DNA of 64,000 nt from Halopseudomonas sp002296055 (GTDB lineage: Bacteria; Pseudomonadota; Gammaproteobacteria; Pseudomonadales; Pseudomonadaceae), in the NCBI RefSeq assembly GCF_050876985.1, contig NZ_JBPAPP010000001.1; one strand, given 5' to 3'. The position numbers and the translations under genes are program-made. The notes beneath the pieces were generated by a model that did no database searches, was not told the DNA's origin, and worked only from the letters and a program-made list of their open reading frames with translations. Positions within the stretch are counted from its first letter, which is position 1; each line of letters opens with the position of its first letter. Positions 35,549 to 42,029 of this stretch are shown one piece after another.

Positions 35549-36391
35549 ATGGATCAGTCCTGCATCAGCATTCGCAACGTGGGCAAGCAGTTTGCTGCCC
35601 GCAACCAGACCATCGAGGCGCTGCGTGACGTCAACCTTGAGGTAGAGCCTAACGAGTTCATTACCTTTGTCGGCGCCTCCGGCTGTGGCAAGTCGACCCT
35701 GCTGCGCATTATGGCCGGGCTGGAAACTCACAGCAGCGGCGACATTCTGCTGCGCGGCGAGCCGATTGACGGCCCCGGTGTGGACCGCGCCATGGTGTTC
35801 CAGCACTACAGCCTCTACCCCTGGCTGACGGTGACCGAGAACATCAAGTTCTGCCGCCAGCTGAAGGTCATCTCTGACTCGGTACACAGCCAGTCTGACG
35901 TGGAAGCCGCCAGCGGCAGGGCCGACGCGCTGCTCAATCTGATGGGCTTGAAGAACTTTGCCGGCGCCTACCCCAGCCAGCTATCCGGCGGCATGCAGCA
36001 GCGCGTCGCGATTGCCCGGGCGTTGATGCCACGGCCGGACTTTTTGCTGATGGATGAGCCGTTCGGTGCGTTGGACGCGCAGACCCGTGAGGTCATGCAT
36101 GACCTGATCCTGCACGTGCACCGGCTGGAGAAGAGCACCATCCTGTTTGTCACTCACGACGTGGAAGAGGCGATCTATCTGGGTACCCGCATTGTGCTGA
36201 TGGCGCCACGCCCGGGTAGGATCGACAGCATCTACGAGGTACCGCTGCCCAAGGTGCGGCATCAGGATATGAAGCTGGAGCCGGACTTTATCGCCTTGAA
36301 ACGCGAGATTCTGACTCGCATCCGCGAAACCTCCGGGGTGCAGACTGACCTAGATCAACTGGCGCGTTTGAGTGAAGGGGCCGGGTTGTGA
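35549..36391 (+). CDS. ABC transporter ATP-binding protein (SsuB/TauB-like)
   Basis: This 280-residue ATPase has Walker A GASGCGKST, Q-loop FQHYSLYPWL, signature LSGGMQQRV, Walker B FLLMDEPFGALD and H-loop VTHD. It powers uptake through the permease encoded just before it. AGAGG precedes the ATG. It is the last gene of the guanidine-riboswitch operon; the following 100 bases hold an A/T-rich stretch that probably contains the sutA promoter. Confidence 0.93.
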   Translation: MDQSCISIRNVGKQFAARNQTIEALRDVNLEVEPNEFITFVGASGCGKSTLLRIMAGLETHSSGDILLRGEPIDGPGVDRAMVFQHYSLYPWLTVTENIKFCRQLKVISDSVHSQSDVEAASGRADALLNLMGLKNFAGAYPSQLSGGMQQRVAIARALMPRPDFLLMDEPFGALDAQTREVMHDLILHVHRLEKSTILFVTHDVEEAIYLGTRIVLMAPRPGRIDSIYEVPLPKVRHQDMKLEPDFIALKREILTRIRETSGVQTDLDQLARLSEGAGL

Positions 36392-36498
36392 TCCGGCTCT
36401 AGGGCAGGCGGTACAGGCGAAAAAAATTTTCTCCGGAGACTAGCCAAATCCCCTCGATGAACTATATATAGCCTGTTTTCCACTGTGAGGATTCAGGC

Positions 36499-36822
36499 AT
36501 GAGTGATGATCTGGACGACGATCTGGATGGGATGGACGATTCCGAGGTCGACGATCAGGACGATGTGACCGGCGGCAGCGACGATGGTGATGACGGCGAC
36601 GATGGGGCCGAGGTCAGCAGCAAGTCGCGCAAGAAGAAAGCCGCAGCCAGCGACGACTTTGAAGGCGCCTCTGTGGAAGCCAAGGAGCGCGAGCGGGAGA
36701 TGCTGGCTCGTCAGATCGAAGAGTTCATGGCGCGCGGTGGCAAGGTGCAGCAGATCGACGACAACGTGGTCTCCGATCCGCCGAAAAAGCCTGAAAACAA
36801 GTACGGCAGCCGTCCTATCTGA
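36499..36822 (+). CDS. sutA: Transcriptional regulator SutA
   Basis: This 107-residue protein has a highly acidic, disordered N-terminus (about 1-40, mostly Asp, Glu and Gly), a basic KSRKKKAAA patch, a short helix (VEAKEREREMLARQIEEFMARGG) and the conserved tail DPPKKPENKYGSRPI. SutA of Pseudomonas binds RNA polymerase and stimulates transcription in slow-growing cells. The length and tail match. It is one of the core genes flanking the accessory block. Confidence 0.92.
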   Translation: MSDDLDDDLDGMDDSEVDDQDDVTGGSDDGDDGDDGAEVSSKSRKKKAAASDDFEGASVEAKEREREMLARQIEEFMARGGKVQQIDDNVVSDPPKKPENKYGSRPI

Positions 36823-36840
36823 CGCTGCCGTGCCGGCCGC

Positions 36841-37551
36841 TCAGCGTTTGGCGTAGCGCTGGTAGCGGTTCAGCCAGGGCGGAATTTCGCTCAGGCAGCG
36901 TACCTCGCCGTGGGCCCGTTGCTGGCCCGTCCAGGCACTGCCCTGTGGGTTGAACCACAGGGTGTGCATGCCCACATCCAGGGCGCCCTGGATGTCGTCT
37001 CCCGGGTGATCCCCGATATGCAGCGCCTGCTGCGGCTCGACCCCGGCGTTGTTCAGCGCCGCCAGGAAGGGCGCCGGGTCCGGCTTGCTGATACCCACCT
37101 CATCGGCTGACACGATGATGCTGAAATAGCGATCCAGCCCGAGCCGGCGTACATCGGCGTTGCCGTTGGAAATGCACGCCAGCTGGTATTGCTGCGACAG
37201 CAGTTGCAGCACCAGCTCCATGTGCGGGAAGTACTCCAGCCGGTGGCGGGCATCGATGAATACCTCGAACCCGGCGCGTGCCAGACGTTGCGCCTCGTCT
37301 GCCGGGTAGCCGGCCTTGCGCAAACCCAGCTCCAGCACGGCGATACGCAGCGGCGTCACGCGGTGGCGCAGCGCCGGGTCGCCATCCAGCACCTCTGCCA
37401 GCAGCGCCTTGCGCGCGTCCTGATCGCGGGCGGCGGCGTAGTTCGGCGCCTGCTTGCCCAGCCAGTCGGCCAGCACCCGTTCGGCGTTGGCGACGACCGA
37501 TTCGGTCTCCCACAGGGTGTTGTCGAGGTCAAAGGTCACCAGCTGAATCAT
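36841..37551 (-). CDS. HAD-family hydrolase (YigB-like phosphatase)
   Basis: This 236-residue haloacid-dehalogenase superfamily hydrolase has motif I DLDNTLWET (nucleophile Asp), motif II SNGN, motif III Lys in SKPDPAPF and motif IV GDHPGDDI. It is YigB-like, a group that includes FMN phosphatases. Its start overlaps the stop of xerC by four bases, the same xerC-linked arrangement as in other Pseudomonas. Confidence 0.9.
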   Translation of the reverse strand: MIQLVTFDLDNTLWETESVVANAERVLADWLGKQAPNYAAARDQDARKALLAEVLDGDPALRHRVTPLRIAVLELGLRKAGYPADEAQRLARAGFEVFIDARHRLEYFPHMELVLQLLSQQYQLACISNGNADVRRLGLDRYFSIIVSADEVGISKPDPAPFLAALNNAGVEPQQALHIGDHPGDDIQGALDVGMHTLWFNPQGSAWTGQQRAHGEVRCLSEIPPWLNRYQRYAKR

Positions 37552-38471
37552 TTGTCTGCCTTGCGTTTGGCTCTGGGGTGGGCCTGATCATACACCTGGG
37601 CCAGGTGCTGGAAATCAAGATGGGTATAGATCTGGGTGGTGCTGATATCGGCGTGGCCGAGTAGCTCTTGCACTGCGCGCAGGTCGCCGGAGGACTCCAG
37701 CATGTGGCTGGCGAAGGAGTGGCGCAGCATGTGTGGATGCAGGTGCTGGCCGATGCGCTCCACGCCATGACGACGCAGGCGCAACTGAATGGCGCGCGGG
37801 GTGAGCGCGCTGCCACGCTGGCTGACGAACAGCGGCTGGGCGCTATCGCCGTTAGCCGGGCGCACGCTGAGCCAGTCCTGCAGGGCGCGCCGTGCCTGGC
37901 GGCCGACCGGCAGCACGCGGGTCTTGTTGCCCTTACCGGTGACGCGCACTTCGCCCTGATTGAGGTCGAGATCGCTGACATCCAGCCCGGCCAGCTCCGA
38001 CAACCGCAGACCGGAGGAATAGAACAGCTCCAGCATGGCCTGATCACGGCGGCCGAGCCAGTCGTCCTCGCCCGGGCTGTCGAGCAGCTGAGTGGCCAGA
38101 TCGGCGTCCAGCGTGCGCGGCAGGGGCCGTGCGGCCTTGGGGGCGCGCAGATCGAGCGCCGGGTTTTGCTGTGCACGGCCCTCGCGCTGCAAAAAGCGGT
38201 AGAAGCTGCGGATGGCGCTAAGCAGGCGCTGCAGGCTGCGGGGCGATAGGCCCTGCTGGTGCTGGCTGGCAATAAAGTGGCGCAGGTGCTGGGTGTCCAG
38301 CCGGCCCCAGCCCGGCAGATCGCGTGCGGCGCGGTGCTGATCCAGACTCAGCAGGTCGTGGCGGTAGGCTTCCAGGGTGCGCGGGGACAGCCTGCGCTCG
38401 ATGCGCAGGTGATCGAGAAAGGCGCTGATATCGGGGTCGGCGACGCCGGCCGGCTCAGGCGTGGTTTTCAT
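37548..38471 (-). CDS. xerC: Tyrosine recombinase XerC
   Basis: This 307-residue site-specific recombinase, with XerD, resolves chromosome dimers at dif. The N-terminal SAM-like domain (about 10-95) precedes the catalytic domain with Arg in GLRLSEL, Lys in GKGNKTR, HMLRHSFASH, GHADISTTQIYTH and the nucleophile Tyr within QIYTH. I start at MKTTPEPAG (38471), which overlaps the DUF484 gene stop; the longer frame has no family features. It is a housekeeping gene, not part of a mobile element. Confidence 0.94.
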   Translation of the reverse strand: MKTTPEPAGVADPDISAFLDHLRIERRLSPRTLEAYRHDLLSLDQHRAARDLPGWGRLDTQHLRHFIASQHQQGLSPRSLQRLLSAIRSFYRFLQREGRAQQNPALDLRAPKAARPLPRTLDADLATQLLDSPGEDDWLGRRDQAMLELFYSSGLRLSELAGLDVSDLDLNQGEVRVTGKGNKTRVLPVGRQARRALQDWLSVRPANGDSAQPLFVSQRGSALTPRAIQLRLRRHGVERIGQHLHPHMLRHSFASHMLESSGDLRAVQELLGHADISTTQIYTHLDFQHLAQVYDQAHPRAKRKADK

Positions 38472-39156
38472 CGGCCAGCGGGCGTTGGCGCAACAGCACG
38501 CGGGCAAGCGCGTCGGCGACGTAGCCAAGGAACAGGGTGCCGGTGGCGCTGCGGTATTGCTGGGCGTCTTCGCTGCCCAGTGCCAGCACGCCGTGCAGCC
38601 CCTGGTAGCGGATGGGCGCCAGCGCGGTGGAGCCAACCTGCTCACCGTGCTCGCCAAACAGGAAGTTCAGCTCGGCCGGGCGCAGTGCGCCGGCAACCGG
38701 CTTGTCGCTTTCGAGCAGGTGGCCGATGGCTTCCTTGGCGGCGGTGTGGGTAACGCAGTGGGCGTTGCTGTAGCGGTCCGCTTCGGTAAACAGGATCAGG
38801 CTGACGAAGGGCACCTGAAAATCCGTGCGCAGGCTGTCCTCCAGCGTGGCCACCACCTGATCCGGGCTTTGCGCTTCGAGCATGCCGAGAATCAGCCGGC
38901 GGCTCTTGTCGAACAGCCGGTCGTTTTCCCGCGCGGTGTCCATCAACTGGTTGAGCCGGTGGCGCACATCGATATTGCGCTCGCGCAGCAGTTTGACCTG
39001 GCGCTCGACCAGCGACACCGCATGGCCGGCTTCATGCGGCACAATCAGGTCGGCCAGCAGCTCGTCGTGTTCGACGAAAAAGGCCGGGTGGCGCTGCAAA
39101 AACTCCACCACGCGGGCGGCTTCGAGTTCGTCAGGATGGGGCGGTTGTTCTTTCAT
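38455..39156 (-). CDS. DUF484 family protein
   Basis: This 233-residue cytosolic protein is made of an N-terminal helical and coiled-coil part (VEFLQRHPAFFVEHDELLADL ... LLRERNIDVRHRLNQLM) and a GAF-like C-terminal domain (VPFVSLILF ... GLHGVLALGSED). It always sits between dapF and xerC in related genomes; function unknown. The ATG at 39156 overlaps the dapF stop. Confidence 0.9.
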   Translation of the reverse strand: MKEQPPHPDELEAARVVEFLQRHPAFFVEHDELLADLIVPHEAGHAVSLVERQVKLLRERNIDVRHRLNQLMDTARENDRLFDKSRRLILGMLEAQSPDQVVATLEDSLRTDFQVPFVSLILFTEADRYSNAHCVTHTAAKEAIGHLLESDKPVAGALRPAELNFLFGEHGEQVGSTALAPIRYQGLHGVLALGSEDAQQYRSATGTLFLGYVADALARVLLRQRPLADENHA

Positions 39157-39983
39157 ACGCGAATCTGTCCCTCGTAGACGCGGGTGGCCGGGCCGGTCAT
39201 CAGCACGGGTTGGCCGGGGCCAGCCCATTCGATTTGCAGGCGGCCGCCGGGCAGATCGATGTTCACCGGTGAGTCCAGCAGGCCCAGACGAATGCCAGCC
39301 ACGGCCGCGGCGCAGGCGCCGGTGCCACAGGCCTGGGTTTCACCCACGCCACGCTCAAAAACGCGCAGACGGGCGTGCTGACGATCGACCACCTGCATAA
39401 AGCCGGCGTTGACCTTGCGCGGAAAGCGCGGGTGGGCTTCGATCAGCGCACCCAGGCGCTCCAGCGTACCGTCCTGCACGTCGGGCACCAGCGTGACGCA
39501 GTGCGGGTTGCCCATGGACACGGCAGCTACCTGCACCTGCTCACCTGCCACCTCAAGGGTGTAGTCGATGGCTTCGGCGTCGGCCTGGAAGGGGATCTCG
39601 GCGGGTACAAAACGCGGCGCGCCCATATCAACCGTGACCTGACGGTCGTGGTTGATGCGCAGCACGATAGGCCCACCGGCGGTTTCGACCTGAATTTCCT
39701 GCTTGGCGGTCAGGCGCTTGTCTTGCACAAAGCGGGCGAAGCAGCGCGCGCCGTTGCCACACTGCTCTACCTCGCTGCCGTCGGCATTGAAGATGCGATA
39801 GCGAAAGTCGGCATCCGGCGTTGTTGGTGGCTCGACCAGCAACAGCTGGTCGAAGCCGATGCCGGTGTGGCGATCGGCCCATTGGCGGATCTGCTTTGCA
39901 CTCAGCTGGGCGTGCTGGGTCACCAGGTCGATGACCATAAAGTCGTTGCCCAGCCCGTGCATCTTGGTAAATCGCAGCAGCAT
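39153..39983 (-). CDS. dapF: Diaminopimelate epimerase
   Basis: This 276-residue enzyme converts LL- to meso-diaminopimelate for peptidoglycan and lysine. The two catalytic cysteines are visible in EQCGNGARCFARF and ETQACGTGACAAAV, and the N-terminus MLLRFTKMHGLGNDFMVID is typical. I chose ATG 39983. It lies one base after the lysA stop and overlaps DUF484, consistent with a lysA-dapF-DUF484-xerC-HAD operon. Confidence 0.97.
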   Translation of the reverse strand: MLLRFTKMHGLGNDFMVIDLVTQHAQLSAKQIRQWADRHTGIGFDQLLLVEPPTTPDADFRYRIFNADGSEVEQCGNGARCFARFVQDKRLTAKQEIQVETAGGPIVLRINHDRQVTVDMGAPRFVPAEIPFQADAEAIDYTLEVAGEQVQVAAVSMGNPHCVTLVPDVQDGTLERLGALIEAHPRFPRKVNAGFMQVVDRQHARLRVFERGVGETQACGTGACAAAVAGIRLGLLDSPVNIDLPGGRLQIEWAGPGQPVLMTGPATRVYEGQIRV

Positions 39984-39984
39984 C

Positions 39985-41238
39985 TCAGGCCCCGGGCAGC
40001 ACGGACTCGCCGGCCAGCAGCTCACTGACGGTCTCGCGGCGACGTACCAGGTGGGTGGCCTCGCCGTCGACCAGCACTTCAGCCGCCCGCGGACGGGTGT
40101 TGTAGTTCGAGCTCATGACAAAACCGTAGGCACCGGCGGAGCGCACAGCCAGCAGGTCACCTTCGGCCAGCGCCAGCTCGCGGTCTTTGCCGAGGAAGTC
40201 ACCGGTTTCGCAGACCGGGCCCACCAGGTCCCAGGTTTGTACTGCCACATCGCTGCGCGGTTTGACCGCGTCGATGCCCATCCAGGCGCTGTACAGGGCC
40301 GGGCGGATCAGGTCGTTCATGGCGCCGTCGATGATGGCGAAGTTCTTGTGCTCGGTCGGCTTGAGCAGGTTGACGCGGGTCAGCAGCACGCCGGCGTTGG
40401 CGACAATCGAGCGGCCCGGCTCAAACACCAGGGTCAGGTTGCGACCGGCCAGCGCTTCACGCACCTTGGCCAGATAGGTGCCGGGGCTCGGTGGCGTCTC
40501 GTCGCGATAGGTCACGCCCAGTCCGCCGCCCAGATCCAGGTGACGAATGGTGATGCCTTCGGCGGCCAGCCCGTCGATCAGCTGCAGCAGTCGGTCGAGC
40601 GCATCGATAAACGGGGTGTCGTCGGTCAGCTGCGAGCCGATGTGGCAATCCACACCGCAGATGTCGATGTGGCTCAGCTCGGCGGCGCGGCGATAGACGG
40701 CGGGCGCCTGGGCGATATCGATGCCGAACTTGTTCTCTTTCAGCCCGGTGGAGATGTACGGGTGGGTCTTGGCATCTACATCGGGGTTCACGCGCAGGGA
40801 AACGGGCGCCTTGATGTCCAGCTCGGCGGCCACCTGTTGCAGGCGCTCCAGCTCGGCAGCGGATTCAACGTTGAAGCAGTGGATACCGACTTCCAGTGCG
40901 CGGCGCATTTCGGCTGCTGTCTTGCCCAGGCCAGAAAAGACGATGCGCGACGGCTCGCCACCGGCGGCCAGTACGCGCTCCAGCTCACCACCGGAGACGA
41001 TGTCGAAGCCGGCACCACGGCGGGCCAGCAGGTTCAGTACGCCCAGGTTGGAGTTGGCCTTGACGGCAAAGCACACCAGATGGGGTACGCCGTCCAGGGC
41101 GCTATCCCAGGCATCATAGGCCTGCTCAATGGCGGCTCGTGAGTAGACGAAACAGGGCGTATCGTATTGTTCGGCAATCGACGACAGGGCAACGCCTTCG
41201 GCGTGCAGCTCGCCGTTGCGGTATTCAAACGCGGTCAT
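39985..41238 (-). CDS. lysA: Diaminopimelate decarboxylase
   Basis: This 417-residue PLP enzyme catalyses the last step of lysine synthesis. The PLP Lys is in FAVKANSN, the glycine-rich phosphate loop is HLDLGGGLGV, and the second-subunit Cys motif is GPVCETGDF; EPGRSIVANAG is the other conserved stretch. It is followed immediately by dapF and preceded by lptM, the usual order in Pseudomonas. Confidence 0.97.
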   Translation of the reverse strand: MTAFEYRNGELHAEGVALSSIAEQYDTPCFVYSRAAIEQAYDAWDSALDGVPHLVCFAVKANSNLGVLNLLARRGAGFDIVSGGELERVLAAGGEPSRIVFSGLGKTAAEMRRALEVGIHCFNVESAAELERLQQVAAELDIKAPVSLRVNPDVDAKTHPYISTGLKENKFGIDIAQAPAVYRRAAELSHIDICGVDCHIGSQLTDDTPFIDALDRLLQLIDGLAAEGITIRHLDLGGGLGVTYRDETPPSPGTYLAKVREALAGRNLTLVFEPGRSIVANAGVLLTRVNLLKPTEHKNFAIIDGAMNDLIRPALYSAWMGIDAVKPRSDVAVQTWDLVGPVCETGDFLGKDRELALAEGDLLAVRSAGAYGFVMSSNYNTRPRAAEVLVDGEATHLVRRRETVSELLAGESVLPGA

Positions 41239-41245
41239 TGGGGCA

Positions 41246-41383
41246 TCACTTCTGGGTCGATTGCTCGGCAGTCTCGGTCTGGGCAGGCGCGCTGGCCGTG
41301 TCCTCTGGAATATACAGGGGGCCTTTCTGTCCGCAGCCGGTCAAAACCAGCAACGTGAACAGGGCCGCAGCGAATGGCTTCAT
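41246..41383 (-). CDS. lptM: Small lipoprotein LptM (YifL family)
   Basis: This 45-residue lipoprotein has a signal peptide and lipobox LTGC followed by the invariant GQKGPLYIP. LptM helps the LptD/LptE lipopolysaccharide translocon mature in the outer membrane. The position directly before lysA, 7 bases from its start, is the standard context (lppL in Pseudomonas). ATG 41383 gives the exact family length. Confidence 0.93.
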   Translation of the reverse strand: MKPFAAALFTLLVLTGCGQKGPLYIPEDTASAPAQTETAEQSTQK

Positions 41384-41505
41384 GTTGAAATCCTTACAGG
41401 TAGAATACCCGGCAGTATACCCAGCCACCCGGCCTGACGCATCAGCCAGCGGCCCGGCGGGCGGAAAACGGCGCGCAGACGCCCGAGTCAGATGAGAGAC
41501 AGACA

Positions 41506-41850
41506 ATGCAGGACATGAGTGAAGCAAGTTTCCACCAGGCAGTAGACCGCGTACAGGATCTGATCGAGCACGCCCTGGATGATGGCGACCTGGATCTGGA
41601 GATGGAGCATATCGACGGCTCACTGGTGCTGATCCTGCCTGAGGGTCAGCGGCTGGCCATTGGTCGTCAGCCGGCTTCGCGCGAGCTGTGGCTGGCCACG
41701 CCCGATCGTACCCTGCACTTCAACTTCGACGCAGAGCAGGGCTGGCTGCACGACAGTGGTGAGGGCACCCTGGGCGAGGTGCTGGCCAGCGTGCTGGAAG
41801 AGCTCAGCGGCGAAGAGCTGGAGCTGGATATCGACGCGGATTCGCGATGA
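41506..41850 (+). CDS. cyaY: Iron-sulfur cluster assembly protein CyaY (frataxin)
   Basis: This is a 114-residue bacterial frataxin that binds iron and modulates Fe-S assembly. The acidic first helix (QDLIEHALDDGDLDLEMEH) and the sheet with VLILPEGQRLAIGRQPASRELWLA are typical. ATG 41506 has GAGA upstream; ATG 41515 is also possible. It is divergent from lptM-lysA and overlaps the DUF1289 gene by four bases. Confidence 0.93.
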   Translation: MQDMSEASFHQAVDRVQDLIEHALDDGDLDLEMEHIDGSLVLILPEGQRLAIGRQPASRELWLATPDRTLHFNFDAEQGWLHDSGEGTLGEVLASVLEELSGEELELDIDADSR

Positions 41851-42029
41851 CAACCCGCGGCTGCCAGCCTTCCCCCTGCGTACGCAAATGCTGCCTGGAT
41901 GGTGAGCTATGCATGGGCTGCGGCCGCTTGATGGACGAAATTCTGGAGTGGGGCCGGGCGTCGGATGCGCGTCAGCGCGAGATCATCGCGGCGGCTGCCC
42001 AGCGGCGGACTGAGCGCGAGAGTCCTTAA
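41847..42029 (+). CDS. DUF1289 family small cysteine-rich protein
   Basis: This 60-residue protein has the DUF1289 pattern SPCVRKCCLDGELCMGCGRLMDEILEW, with cysteines that could bind a metal or an Fe-S cluster. It overlaps the cyaY stop (ATGA), so the two are co-translated, and its own end overlaps the convergent cyaA by four bases. Function unknown. Confidence 0.85.
   Translation: MTTRGCQPSPCVRKCCLDGELCMGCGRLMDEILEWGRASDARQREIIAAAAQRRTERESP

Noticed and set aside
37548..38471. Tyrosine recombinase as a mark of a mobile element
   Set aside because: Its order with dapF, DUF484 and the HAD gene and its length identify it as housekeeping xerC.
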